DNA of 64,000 bases from Molanna angustata (GCA_963576475.1 OY754972.1:29745107-29809106); one strand, 5' to 3'. Positions 10,885 to 22,996 are shown, numbered from the stretch's first letter. Translations and numbers: made by a program. Notes: generated by a model from the letters alone, not told the origin.

Positions 10885-11260
10885 CTAATCCCGTCCACTT
10901 CTTCTTTTGATTTCAACATCCAATTGACGGCTGATGTGAATCCTCCATCTCATTGGTGGTCTCCCAATACCTCTGGTTATCTTTCGCGGTCTCCAAGATA
11001 ACATTATTCTTGGTCTTCAGTGTACCACACTTCAGTGGCTTGCCCATCTCCATTTCTGGGTAAGAATGCGGGGAACGACATCAACCATTTTTGTTCTTTG
11101 CTTGATGACGTCATTTTGCACCCTGTCGTCTCTCAGACTTAATACTAGCATGGCTCTTTCCATGGCTATTTAGGTGACCCTTAGTTTTTCGGCATTTTTC
11201 TGGGTCATTGTCACAGTCTCCAAGGCATAAGTCGCTACTGGCATACAGGAGAGCATATAC
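10885..11260 (-). pseudogene. RTE-type reverse transcriptase C-terminal relic
   Basis: The minus strand can be followed, with stops and frameshifts, along the same path as the better preserved relic at 31170-31850. Shared words include GTCTCCAAG, CCCATCTCCATTTCTG, TCTCAGACTTAATACTAGCA and the CATGGCTCTTTCCATGGCT block, all in the same order and spacing. It is a heavily decayed, 5'-truncated LINE copy with no coding function. Confidence 0.65.
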
Positions 11261-11499
11261 TAATAAGAAATAATGTTCATTTGTATAGAATAATACAAGA
11301 TAAGCGGTCTTATAAACACAGTATACAGCGCATAAAATAAGGATGGAAATAACAGAACAACGAAAAAAGTTTTATCTAACGGGAAAAACATTACGTGCAG
11401 AAAGTCGTTTATAAAATTAAATTCTCTCACTTTAAACTTTGACGGGTGATAGGTACATAGCTAGTATTTTCATATTTCAAGTTTTTTTTTTAAATCAAA

Positions 11500-11700
11500 C
11501 ATAATATTGCTAATTTATTTATTTAATTTTCTGTACAAAGTACATACAAATTTATATATAACTAAGGACCTCGCTAGGGTTAGTCAGTATTAAGGTCGAC
11601 AATTTTACATTAATCGACATAAAAGAACAACAAATTTGATAACATTTTACAATAAATTTGATACAATAAAGAAGAAGCATAGGTACATGATTTAAATATT
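11500..11700 (-). repeat. Possible retroelement 3' end
   Basis: Read on the minus strand, the segment ends in a TACAGAAAATTAAATAAATAAAT-like tail (near 11517-11540), which resembles a LINE or SINE 3' terminus. No second copy or coding part was found in the window, so this rests only on the tail. Confidence 0.25.
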
Positions 11701-12007
11701 ATACAAATAAACTCGCAAATTAATAATTTCGGCTGACTAGACCGGTCATCCTGATTAAAATAAAAAAATATGTAGAAAAATAATCATTTTGTTTAGTTTA
11801 AGAAATAGTTTTATCGAGCTCTGTGCCGTAAATACACTCAGCATTGACAAAAATAATTTAATTGCTGGATTGTATTAATTATCTCTCAACATCTCACTCA
11901 CGTAGTATAACAATTGACTTTTATTTCAATGTAAGCACAATAATTTTCTTAATTTTTTTTTTTTTTAATTTTGTCAATGCTGACGGTGTTGAATATGTAG
12001 AATTCCA

Positions 12008-12205
12008 TAATGGGTATTTTAAATCAAACAAATGATTTGGTCTACATATATATTTTTTCCTCAGTCCAGGACGACCGTTTCAGCTTATTAGGCCCTTATC
12101 AACTGGTCAGCTTATTAGGCCCTAATAAGCTGAAACGGTCGTCCTGGACTCAGGAAAAAATATATATGTAGACCAAATCATTTGTTTGATTTAAAATACC
12201 CATTA
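12008..12205. repeat. 198-bp near-perfect palindrome (P1)
   Basis: The left arm starts TAATGGGTATTTTAAATC and the right arm ends with its reverse complement. The arms are about 90 bp and nearly identical, with one clear mismatch near CCTCAGTCC/GGACTCAGG and a short irregular centre (CTTATCAACTGGTCAG). The inner part holds GACGACCGTTTCAGCTTATTAGG and its inverse, a GAAACGGTCGTCC style reminiscent of Penelope-like termini. No target duplication could be identified. It abuts the repeat J copy that starts near 12268. Confidence 0.8.
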
Positions 12206-12586
12206 ATTTTCTTAATATTGGAATATTTCTTTTCACACAATTTTAAAAATTATTATAAGCGCACATTGAAAAACAAGTGGGATGTGGTCAACGCTATACT
12301 TCTCACAACCAAACCAAGCATTTTTTGGTGAGTTGAATTTCATCAATGCCATTTTATGAATGTGATGTGCCTTTTTCGCAGTTTGAAAATTAAAATATCA
12401 AATTTTAAGTTTCCTGAGTTTGGGGTCACTTAGAAATATTTGACAGTTATAAAAAATGAGATCAGATATCCTTCAAAATCTAATGGGCTCTAAGAGAGTA
12501 AAAAAATTAATGTAAAATTTGAAAAGAATACAATGAGTACTTTAGTGTACAATCGATAATTGACACGCCATAGTACATAGCACATA

Positions 12587-13876
12587 CGAGGCATGCCTTT
12601 TAAGTTTTGTCGTTTGAAGAAAATACCACTACTATAATCTTATAGTATCTTTTATTGTTTTTCAAAGTATTCACCACGTAGTTAAATACACTTTTCCATT
12701 CGCTCGAACCAGTTATTAAAACATTTATTCCACTCCAAAGTAGGGGTATTCAATATGGCTGTCTTGAAGGCGTCGACTGCTTCTTCACTGGACTGGAACC
12801 TTTGACCGCTTTTTTTTCTTCATTCTAGGAAATGTAAAGAAATCTTTAGGGCTTAGGTCAGGACTGTATGGAGGATGGTCAAGAATTTCTACGTTTTCCT
12901 GCTTCAAATACTGAATAGTTTGATGAGCGCTGTGTGAGATTGCGTTATCATGGTGTAGGATGATGCGTCGCTTTGGGTTAGTTTTCCGAAGTTCGACGAT
13001 GACTTGTGGTAAACAAACTGTCGTATATCACTCAGCATTAATCGTTCTATGATCTTCAAGTGCAGTTGTCAAAACATGACCGGTTTTCGCAGTGAACGTG
13101 GCCACCATCTTCTTTGGAGTGCTTCGAGAGCGTACAACTTTAGTCGGCTTTGGCTCATCTTGGAAGACCCAGACTGTAGATTGTTGTTTTAAATCAGGAT
13201 CGTAGGCATAGATCCCAGATTCGTAACCACTGATAATGTCGTAGACGTGATTTGACTCTCCTCGGTTGAACCTTTGAAGAGTTTTCTTACACCATCTGAT
13301 GCGGGCCTCCTTATTATCGTCGAAAAGCAAATGCGGGATCCAACGGAAAACTAGCTTTCTCACACCAAGTGCCATATGCAATATCTTCTGAATGGTTGTC
13401 CCTGAGATGCCTAATAACGCCTCTATCTCTCGATATGTCACATGAGGATCTTCGAGAATTAGTTGTCTCACAGCAATGATGTTTTCTTCAGTGAAGGCGG
13501 ATTTTGGATGTCCTTCACGAGATTTGTCACTAAGACTGGTATGTCCACGCTGAAATTCTAAGTACCAGCGTTCGACAGTCCGCAGAGATGGAGCTTCATC
13601 TTGGAACACAGATGTTATCTCTTAAAAACACTGAAGCCGTGTTAGGCCTCTTTTAAAGTTGTAGAAAATTATTGCACGGACATTTTCCTAAGTAAGATTT
13701 ATTTTCGTACGTGACCTGACAGATTCAAAACAGCACAATGACTAAACAATAGCATTAATCCTAATACTTTCAATTGTTTTGAGATTCTAAATTCAAACAA
13801 ATTTGAATATCAAACAGTTCCAAATTCAAAGCTGCCGGTAAATATGTAAACGACAGAACTTAAAAGGCATGCCTAG
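12587..13876 (-). mobile_element. Mariner (Tc1/mariner, irritans/cecropia-like) element, complete ends, inactive
   Basis: The 1290-bp element has inverted termini of about 27 bp: left CGAGGCATGCCTTTTAAGTT, right the inverse of CTAGGCATGCCTTTTAAGTT. It is flanked on each side by TA (12585-12586 and 13877-13878), the standard mariner target duplication. Its length is typical for a full mariner. The uninterrupted repeat copy at 52 kb gives an approximate empty site and supports these boundaries. The internal transposase gene is broken, so the copy could move only with help from another source. Confidence 0.92.
12652..13720 (-). pseudogene. Mariner transposase pseudogene (D,D34D type)
   Basis: The gene would encode the cut-and-paste transposase that binds the terminal repeats. 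The best preserved block is 13028-13609 (193 codons), with helix-turn-helix DNA binding (LRTVERWYLEF, then TYREIEALLGISGTTIQK) and the start of the catalytic domain (STVWVFQDEPKPTKVVRS). The first catalytic Asp is lost: the usual GDESWIYAYDP reads GYESGIYAYDP (codon TAC at 13225-13223). Downstream of a TGA that replaces the conserved Trp near 13027, the frame continues with ILHHDNA and HPPYSPDLSPKDFF, which carry the other two Asp residues. A frameshift lies in an A-run near 12812. Upstream of the long frame, ENVRAIIFYNFKRGLTRLQC continues to about 13680 with at least two more stops. It is clearly non-functional. Confidence 0.92.
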
Positions 13877-14280
13877 TACACACACAGATAGATACATTGT
13901 GATGAATATTTCAGAATACAATCTTAACATTATACTAGTTGATAATCTGCAATATAAAAATAACTTTAAAAAATGCGAATTTATAACTCCCCACTTTATA
14001 TCCCCTTGGGGTAGTAAGGAGTAACAATGTATATGAAGGATATATCACACACGATTACAATTTCTTCTCTTCTCTTTCAGTGTAGAGACTTATTCTTTTT
14101 AATTTTTCTTGTGACGTGTGATTGTGACTTACTGTGAGACATGCATATAGTAACAAGATAATATTAACAAGACAAAATAAAAAAAAACATAAGTATCTAG
14201 TTAAAATGCTTCGACATTATGCAATACTTTTGGTCTCTATTTATTTTGTCAAAGTAATTTAATATACTTTCCAGACTTAA

Positions 14281-14362
14281 ACACAATTAACCGTGTCTCC
14301 GCCGGGAATCGAACCGGAGACCTTTCGTTCGGAAGTCAGATATTTAACTCATGCCGACAACC
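14281..14362 (-). repeat. SINE family A, partial copy 2
   Basis: The head region is recognisable on the minus strand: the B-box GGTTCGATTCCCGGCGGAGA and the following ACACGG(TT)AATTGTGT. The A box is mutated (GGCATGAGTT) and the rest of the body is absent. Confidence 0.65.
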
Positions 14363-15643
14363 ATTTCACAACTCCATTCTAAAAATTACAACACCAGATG
14401 ACGAATATCTTACATAGAAGTAAATTTATTAGCTGCCTGGCGAGAATTTCTAATAAGCAGTGAAACATGGAAGTGTCAAAATAGCAAGAGCATAACTCAT
14501 GATAGTGGCTCTGACACTTGTATACAATGGTTGTCCACTATGTAGGTAAGATAAATTCAATAGTACCCAAGTATTTGTAAATATTTATATAGGAGATAAA
14601 TGGATAATGTTTTGAGTGTTTACTATTATTTGTCTCAAATCTCTTGAATGCGGAAGTACCTAATATATTATATTATTCCTATATACCGAGATTAATGATT
14701 GCCTACCTACATTTCATTTATTACATTTAACATAGTCATAATTTTGTAACCAATTCAAATAATATTTTATTTATACGTTTAAAGTTGTCAAGAATAATTT
14801 ATTTTATAGTTTTAACTTTTTTTATGAATAATTATCAATATTTTATATTTTTTTACATTTTTAAAAAATACCCAGTTAACCATCCAATTAATCTATCCTA
14901 ATTTTGCAACTATTTAATGATTTTCAAATGCCGTCTTTTAAAAATATTTATAGAAAAAATGTGCGACATCAAATACATAGAACAGGAAGGTCGCTCCATG
15001 ACTTTATACGTGTGGCGAGTAATAGACAAAATATAGTTGGTCAATAATTGTAGATATACCCCGTTAACACATACAAGTTTTGCACAGCACTACTACACGT
15101 ACAATAACCGGGTGGTATGGTTCAACCAATTTGAAAAAGATTTGAGACTGGCAACTGAATATAATGAATTAAAAAAAAAATACTTGTTATATTTGACTGA
15201 TATGTAAATTATATTCATTTCAATTTGTATAATAATTAGTTTTTTTTATTTATTTTTAGAAAATATTTACTGATTAATTGGGATCTCACTAGCCTAAAGG
15301 CTATCAGTGAGTTTCCCATACAAATAAATCAAGTAGGTACTATATATATTACATCAAGTACAGTAGGTACATGTATTAGAATATTATGTTGATCTGTTGG
15401 GCGATGTATCGTCTTGGCCATGGGATATGGATGATTTTGGAAAATCTGTCGGGTTTATCTTGTTACTCTTGATTGAGGCTATCAAAAAAAAAACGGCGCT
15501 CTACAAGTCACCCTAGTTTATTAAGTATTATCGAACTTCCGTTTTTTTTCTCATACTACCATTGCTGTGATAAAACCGTTGTCTATTTTTATATAAGTTT
15601 AATAAATTCGCAAACGCAATTCGTCAGTGCCTTGCCACTGAAC
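14363..15643. other. Unassigned AT-rich DNA
   Basis: No gene was recognised. The only structured piece is AAAAAAAAACGGCGCTCTAC at about 15484-15503, a terminus of the AGCGCC-hairpin family in inverse orientation. A small hairpin, AGCCTAAAGGCT, lies near 15291. Confidence 0.45.
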
Positions 15644-15823
15644 AGGGGAGCATGTCTGGTCCAACGATGGAATCAAAACCCTCATGATTACCCATATCAT
15701 GGAGTTCTATACCTAATATGTTAAAATAGAGAAGTATGGCGCTCATACATGGCGTGATGGTATGTATGTATATGGGTAGTCATGAAGGTTTTGATTTCAC
15801 CCTTTGACCAGACTTGCCCCCCA
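15644..15823. mobile_element. Fold-back element, family E copy 1
   Basis: The left arm begins AGGGGAGCATGTCTGGTCCA, then GATGGAATCAAAACCCTCAT, and reaches ATTACCCATATCATGG. The right arm reads the inverse: ATATGGGTAGTCATGAAGG, TTTTGATTTCACC, CAGACTTGCCCCCC. The arms are about 70 bp and diverged, with a short centre. The same structure recurs at 62043-62325. It has no coding capacity and is a MITE or fold-back element. Confidence 0.7.
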
Positions 15824-16623
15824 GATGTAGTACTTTTAAAAATGTAGGTAATAGGTACCTACCTATGTTTTGTAGTAACTTGCACGAAAATATATAACAT
15901 CATTTACGACTAATTTAAAAAAAAGTGTAAAAAAATATTTATAACATATTATATTTGATAGGAGTTAGTCGGTCATATTTCAAATCATAAAATGTAGTTT
16001 ATTATAATTATTTTCGTTTGGAGGCTTAAAAAAACAAAATTATCAATCTTTTTGTTTATTAATATGTACATACATACATATATTAATATAGAGCAACAAT
16101 TTCTTATTATTGTATACTTTAAACCACGAATCGACAATATGATAAAAACGACCGCTTGTTTTTATAACTCCATTTAGGATGTTAGAATTTAAATATTTCT
16201 ACGTAATAAATTAATATCAAATTTTACTTGATTCGGCAGTAGGTTCATTATAATATTATATATACCTACCTACTATTATGTAGGTAGGTACTTATTATCA
16301 TATTTTACTGTTTTGTGTCAATTTTCACGGGTCATCTATCAATACGATTAAATATCATTCGTTATTCGACTCTTGCAAAATGCAAATCTAACGTTTGATA
16401 ATGTCCAATATACATTTTATGTATACCTACCTATTAACACAACTGGACTCCGTACCTATCTACTAGTTACCTAATTTAGATAAACTCAACACAACAGATA
16501 ACAATCCTCTCCTCTGTTTCTGAGAATTATCTCTGCAAACGTGTCAAAGCATCGACAGTAGATGTATCTGCACCCGTGTCAACATGCGCTAAGCAATAGT
16601 GATGGACAAATTCAAAACTGAGA
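15824..16623. other. Unassigned AT-rich DNA
   Basis: Nothing recognisable was seen beyond GTAGGTACC-rich words at about 15840-15870 and 16260-16290. Confidence 0.5.
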
Positions 16624-17190
16624 TTGCGATGTTCAAAGAAAACAATGTTGTACAATGGAAAAAAATCCCAACTAATGGTTTTTCAGCATAATCGTGAACC
16701 CGGTAAGGTCCTTCCGGTTTATATTGAGGGATTTCGTGTCGAAAAGACAGGACAAGTCAAGTATCTAGGCCACCTCATCAACGAGGATTTGTCCGACGAT
16801 GATGACATCGAACGTCAGAGAAGAAGCGTGAGTGCTAATCTCAAACTTGCTCACCGCAGATTTTATAGGTGCTTATCGCAAGTGAAAAGAAGTCTGTTCA
16901 ATGTATTCTGTACAAGTATGTACAAGTGCGAAATATGGGTATCGTACAGAAGATCGACAATCGAACGACTTCGGGTGCAATATAAAATAATCTTCGGATA
17001 TCGACGATATAGCAGCGCTTCAAGTATGTTTGCGGAGGGGCGATGTATACCGCATACCGTGAGAGAATATGGACAAACCCTAACTCGATCATAAAGGCTG
17101 TACAGGGGCACCAATGTCTGAGACTGTCACAAAGATGGGCAGAAGTGTTGGATCGAGGACGGTAGTAGTATGTCTGCATTAAGTGATTTT
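16624..17190 (+). pseudogene. Non-LTR reverse transcriptase relic (KYLGH-type C-terminal region)
   Basis: A 156-codon open frame matches the region downstream of the RT active site in many invertebrate LINEs. Blocks are KKSQLMVFQHNREPGK, VKYLGHLINEDLSDDDDIER, FNVFCTSMYKCEIWVSYRRS and SSASSMFAEGRCIPHTVRE. The N-terminal polymerase core is absent, so the copy is 5'-truncated. The frame ends at 17094 and similar sequence fades at about 17190. The LINE clade cannot be fixed from this part alone; it is unlike the CR1-type LINE at 6 kb and the RTE relics. Confidence 0.75.
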
Positions 17191-17333
17191 TGTTTTTTCT
17201 AGACACCATTAAAATAACTTATTTTATCGCGCAACAGAGCACCAAACAACGACTGTTTTTCGAATCTATAAGATAACTATTGTAAAGATACCTACAACGT
17301 TTAAAAACAATATAACATTATCAAATATTTTAT

Positions 17334-17480
17334 GACAATTTTTTTATCATCTCAATAGAGATGAAGTTGGAATATTATAGGAGAACCAGGTACCTACTCA
17401 AGGCACTACCAGGGCTAACTACCTGTCATCTGCTGATTTTCGTGATCACTTTATGTGTTTTCTCAACAATTTCTCAATAG
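17334..17480 (+). repeat. Single-arm copy of the 320-bp palindrome family
   Basis: The sequence follows one arm of the palindrome at 46842-47161: ATCTCAATAGAGATGAAGTT, GGAATATTATAGGAGAACC, AGGGCTAACTACCTGTCATC, then GTGATCACTTTATG. There is no inverted partner. It shows that the arm exists as an independent repeat and that the palindrome is a doubled form. Confidence 0.75.
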
Positions 17481-19782
17481 ATGGCGTTACAAAAAAGTTT
17501 CTTCGTAACAAAGGTGGGCTGATTAAGTTACAATTACTTATTTTATTAAATTAAATTTAATTTATTTTGTAAGTTGCCCATTGTTTTAAATATACCTATA
17601 CATAAAAAAATACATTTTCGTCATAACACCGACTTCAATTTGTATAAATACGATTTAGTTATTTTGTATATCATACAAGACTAGTCACGTCCATCACTAT
17701 CGTTATGTTTTGACTAGAACATCTCGTGTAAGTCGAAGTGATTACTATGTTTGTTTTTTATTATTTTTTATTCAGAGTCCGTAGAAATCGAAACGATTAT
17801 CATCTGATTAATTTTTATTGACGATTTGTTCCAAGAAACTACATAAGTACATATTAACAGGGTCATTTATTTGAAAAATGCAAGAAAAATGTCATTCATT
17901 TGTATTCTATTAAGGAGGGGACTGCTGCCAACATAAATTTATTACAATATTATGTGATTCAAAAATTCATATAATAAATCGTTTCGTACCTACTTAGAAT
18001 AGTAAAGTTGTAGAATTTATAGGTATCCGAATATACTATGCAACAAACAATTCACAACATTTTTGTTGTTTCATTTCGTATAATTTTAAAGAACATTTAT
18101 AAAAAATTAATAAATTACAATTTTAATGCCGAACTGCAATTTATTCCAGTTATCCTTCGTTTCCAGCCCAGAAAATCGAGATAATCCAGTGAAATATATT
18201 TTTTCCTTTACTTGGAATTTATTTCTACGTATTCGATGTTTTAGCTTTTTATGATGTTTCAATTATATCCAGTTTTATACCTTAGGTACTTATTCTAAAA
18301 CTCCACATTTGTCCAATTTTATGTTTTAACTTTATTTCCAAGTTCAATTTCAATCCAATTTTACTCAATTGTGAAACTCTACCCTTTACGATTTTGTTTT
18401 AATTTCGTTCTGAATTCTGAACATCTTTTCTAAATATAGATAGTTATTTATTTGGTTCTACTACTTTATGCAAATAAATATTTTAATATAGTTTGAAATT
18501 CAATTACAGTTATGTTATATTCATTAAACTAATTGAATAATATACGAAAGTGTTTTAAATTCCATCTGCTTTGTTGAAGCCATCGAATATTAAAAAGAGT
18601 CTTAAAATATATAATAATATAGGTATATTCAAAGAAAACACAACATTCCGTCCACTGAACAATGAATCTAATGTATGTAAATCTAAATTGAATTATTCAA
18701 GATGATGATTCAGCTCGAATGAGAGATTTGTTCTAGAGTCAATATGTTACACCACCTATACATAAATAGTTAGGTAGGTACATACCACATATATAGCAAA
18801 CTCTCATTGTTAAATAAATAACATGATATGGTATGGACACGGACAAGCAAAACAAATAGCGTAAAAGAAAAATAATATTATCTTTATTGAGAAAAATATA
18901 TACAATGGGCTATCAAAAGAGGTTGGAAGTACAGGACATTGTGTTGCGTCAGCGTGAATGTATGACGCATAAAAAACTAATTCAATTGGATGGGAGGTAT
19001 GAAGTCTAGACTCTATGTACGTTTCACCCGGGCTCTACTAAAAGTATCCTTCCACCAGTGCAGATAAATAGATCCAAAGACAGGATAAATAATCTTGGGT
19101 CTACCTATCATTCTTCGACCTTATCATACTTGAACTGTATTACTTATATAATCACTTGATTAGATCATGATTGGAGCAATGTATTGTACTAAACTCTTTT
19201 TTTAGATTCGAAATATTCTATAATACTTTGAGTCTATTGTCGAACAATAGTTTCGAAGATTACAATTCTTTTATGCCTACACAGTGATATTCTAGCTAAA
19301 AAATCCTTTCAATTATCATTGACGCCATATATTATATCTCAACATTTTATAACAAAACTACTTACTAACATTGAAAATTGATGACACATCGTCACAAGAA
19401 ACAGATATTATTTTAACAGAAAGAACAATGCTTGAGACAATGGAAAGTGTTAAAACATCTAGTCCTTCTAAGAAATTTCTTTACCTGCTTTAATAATGTT
19501 AGGTATTCCTAATCACAACTTCATTCATTGTCTTTTACAGTTAAGTAGGTAATTTTGAATTCAACATGTAGGTATGTAGGTAGGTACTTAGTTACTGCAA
19601 GTAAGTAATTTGAAAAGCTATTAGGTTTAGCCATTTTACTAAGTCGTATATTTTATCTAATTGCTGAATTTTATCGTTTCTGAATTATGACATTCACACT
19701 TAAATGTACCTCCATTTAAAATCTTCACATAATTTATTATATCTAGAAATCTTTTGATACTTCCTAGATTTTCAATTAAGGA
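17481..19782. other. Unassigned AT-rich DNA
   Basis: No gene, RT relic or repeat family was recognised over about 2.3 kb. Short runs of GTAGGTAGG occur near 18770 and 19570. Confidence 0.45.
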
Positions 19783-20105
19783 CTATTGATGAGCAAAAGT
19801 TATGCAAGTCTTGATCTTGTGATAGCAAGACCAAGACCGTATGCGTAAAGGCTTTGCAAGTTCAAGAGTCTTGCAGACTCGCAAAATTTTAACAACTTAT
19901 TAATTTTTCATTAAAAGGTACCTAATCAATTAAATACGTTATCGACATAATATTATACATTGGTATTTTTGGTCGAATTTTATGCAAGACCTGTAAGACT
20001 AACAAGACCAAAACAATGACTGGGCATGCAAGCTCAAGACCAAGACTCGATCGAGTACTTATGCAATATCAATAAGGGGTCTTGGTCTTGCATTTCATCA
20101 TCACT
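19783..20105. mobile_element. MITE-like element (possibly hAT) with AAGACC/CTTGGT repeats
   Basis: AATTAAGGA occurs on both sides (19774-19782 and 20106-20114), an 8-9 bp flanking duplication as made by hAT elements. Both ends have a loosely inverted TGATGA...TGCAAG word. Inside, CAAGACCAAGAC and its inverse CTTGGTCTTGCA occur several times near both ends. It has no coding capacity. The superfamily is inferred from duplication size only. Confidence 0.55.
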
Positions 20106-20942
20106 AATTAAGGAATCTCTTTTTGACCAAGCATCTTCACCATTTTCAGGTTTTTTTTTTATGAACTTAGTTCTATAAGCGCGACATTGCATTTTATAAT
20201 AATAGTAGATTGTATAACATCAATAATTTTATAACTGATAAGTGAGATCATTATGGAGTTTCTAACATTTCAGACAATGTTATGTTAAAGAAATATCTGT
20301 TTCTATACCGTTAAACTTGAACCAGTTAATAATACTAGACATCCTAGTAATTTCCTTTTAATTTATTTCTATATGTAGGTAACTATTGTACATGATTTTA
20401 AAACAATTGGCGAATAAAATCTACCTTTACCAATCTTGTTTCCCTTTCATACCTGTGGTGCATTGTAAATCGTAAGGAAAGTAGATAGGTACCTAAGAAG
20501 TCCTTCCTTCAATTAACAACTTCCTGGTTAATCGTCCATTTCCTTAATCACCTTCCTAGAATTTCTTAAACCTTGCCAAATAGGTAGTGGTAATGGTTCT
20601 TACAGTATATCTTACAGTATATTACCTATATGTATGTATATAAATAGATATTTGCATACTAACTGCGAATATTATCCACAAATATTTTTTCGAAACATCC
20701 TGTTTATGTGTATTCAGATTTATGAATGCTTCGAGGAGGTACCTGTATGTCAATTTAATTTAATTTTGTGAACGCATTATTAAACAACTTTGAATCAATC
20801 ATTGACTGGATGATTAAAAGGCTTAACAACTATAGATAAACAAATTTTATCGCGGCTTATTTTGTTCACTTACGGTAAAAATACTTTAATATCACTTTTG
20901 TAATTCATATATTATAAAAGTGATACGAGCCTATGAATAAAT

Positions 20943-21140
20943 TGTAGCTCAGTTCGTTAGATACTTGAATCCTGGGCCAAAGGTCCCGGGCTTGAGTCCA
21001 TATACTCAAAACAAATTTTAAAATACATCTTTTCAGTCTGGATCTGTGAGACTATATTATGTTATTATCTCCAGAATGTGGCAACTTGTAATTTGGTACG
21101 TGTTTAATTAATATTTTACCTGTCATTACTCGAGTAACAA
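20943..21140 (+). repeat. SINE family A, copy 3
   Basis: The head GTAGCTCAGTTCGTTAGATA (A box) and GGTCCCGGGCTTGAGTCC (B box) are followed by the family body CAGTCTGGATCTGTGAGAC, CCAGAATGTGGCAACTTG, and a 3' part ending near CATTACTCGAGTAAC. It is diverged from the other copies. Confidence 0.75.
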
Positions 21141-22059
21141 TTCCATATAAAATAACGCCACTCTTTTCATTTAATAACGCTTTTGAATTTATTGCAAAAA
21201 TATATCTACATAAGTACCTATCACTGTTTGTGTAATGCAAAATAAACAAGCCCTTTCAAGTCCTTTGAATTAAAAGTTTTGTTTTGTAAAATTAATTTAA
21301 TTGCTGTGAATATTGTTGTTCAAATTATGTTTAAATTTGATTAGGGTTAATGCCGATGGAGAATCAATAAGTAAAATTGTAACTTTGATATTCCTGTTGA
21401 TATTCCTGTTGACGATCCCACACGATCACAACACATAACCAGATAATCTCAACTCATTTCCGTTCACAAAATACAATATTAAACCTAACCTAACCTTTGC
21501 ATATTTGAATAGGATCCCTGTGATATTATCTACACAAAACAGAGGTTCTTCGTTTGTACAAACCTACCTACAAATATTCCTTGGTACCTACAAAGCATAT
21601 CGAAATAATAAGCTGGTGACAATAATGTTTAAGTTTCGTTTCTCAAAGAACGGTACTGAAGTATAGCTGCCGTAATATGAATAATTCACATACATACATA
21701 CCATCACGCCATGTCCCGAAATATTAGGTATTATAATGTTCCTTTATGACATAATAAACTCCAATATTGACTGTACAGATCTTCTGAAATCAATTAATTA
21801 TTGACGAACAAGGCACACCTCAACCCGCTCAGATTCGCCACTGTACCGATGCCGTACCACATTCAATAATTTGGAAAAGACATATTATGTATGTGGACAT
21901 ATTCTGTATGTCCAGAACCATTTTCAGGAGTCACATAAGACAGGAAAGATTAATTGTTTTGTTACCAACAATGAGTAACTTACATGTGACATGAAATCAA
22001 ATGTAGCATTAAATCAAAGTTACAATTACTTTTATTATATTTTTATTTTATTTTGTATA
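21141..22059. other. Unassigned AT-rich DNA
   Basis: No gene was recognised. ACATACATACCATCACGCCA at about 21690-21710 is a dispersed word also seen near 38515 and 58434; it is common in moth genomes. Confidence 0.45.
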
Positions 22060-22281
22060 GCTTCTCGGGCAACTAACAGGTACTAAATCAAATATTAATT
22101 TAAAACGCACCCAATAACAAGTAGCCACAGTCTGGAGACTTACGATTTTAATCATGTCACATATCCAGACTGAAAACACAACTGAAAACTGTGTCTCTGC
22201 CAGGAATTGAACCCGAGACCAAATAAAAAAAAAACTCAGCAGTCAAATATCTAACCAACTGAGGCATGAAGGCTGACATGG
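22060..22281 (-). repeat. SINE family A, copy 4
   Basis: A nearly full-length copy on the minus strand. Its head is near 22281 (CCAACTGAGGCATGAAGG on the plus strand), the B box near 22200-22218, the body includes CAGACTGAAAACACAACTGA, and the 3' end is GCTTCTCGGGCAACTAACAG at 22060. The B-box region is followed by a poly-A expansion. Confidence 0.8.
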
Positions 22282-22996
22282 CTTTAGCACAAATATATAT
22301 TCTGTAGAGGTGGGGGCGAGAGGCCTGCCCGCAAAATCTTTATATTCCTACTTTAAGGAATATAAAGACTATAAGTATATAAAGACTATACTTTTAAGTC
22401 ATCAATTCATTCAAGTTCTAGGGATTTTTAGATGCGACATATAGGGCTTGCTATCTGTAATCTATTATTGGCTTATTTATTTTGTGTGATTGTTAAAATA
22501 TATTTAAAAACTCCAAACAACTCGGTTGATTACATTGAATTTTTTTTCTTGAATTTTATATCAATAGGTAAAAATAAAAATAAAAGATGAAGCGCTTTTA
22601 ATAATTTACAACATAGGACCGATTTAGACCAATGTACACATTAATATTGGTAAAGTTCATTTTCATTAAATATTTAACCAATAATTTATGAAGTATACAC
22701 AGTTATTATTTAACATTACAAAAAAAAATTGATATGAAGATACACATTAACGAATATTAGTTATATTTCTATGAATGTATTATATAGGTATGTTTCTCTG
22801 AATCTAATCATCCTTCGGAGTCTTCACAACCCTCGCTTCCTGCCCTTAGTACAGCCAGACAGGAGATAGAGAAGTCACGCTGAGAGATGTTTCTTGATTA
22901 TTTTACAGGGCCGATCATGTTTTGTTGACCTGACTCATGTAAATCTTTCCCAGTGTGCTGTATCAACTCAAACTAATTTACGTTGTAAATAATTTA
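22282..22996. other. Unassigned AT-rich DNA
   Basis: Nothing recognisable, apart from a slightly G+C richer strip at 22800-22960 without coding signal. Confidence 0.45.

Larger units (their letters stand above)
12268..14030 (+). repeat. Repeat family J, copy 1, interrupted by mariner
   Basis: The parts 12268-12586 and 13877-14030 match, in order, the minus strand of 52032-52610. Shared blocks include AAGTGGGATGTGGTCAACGC, ATTTGACAGTTA, TTTCAGAATACAATCT, GTTGATAATCTGCAATA and CCCCTTGGGGTAGTAAGGAG. It is a non-coding dispersed repeat of unknown class. The mariner lies inside it, so J is the older insertion. Confidence 0.75.
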
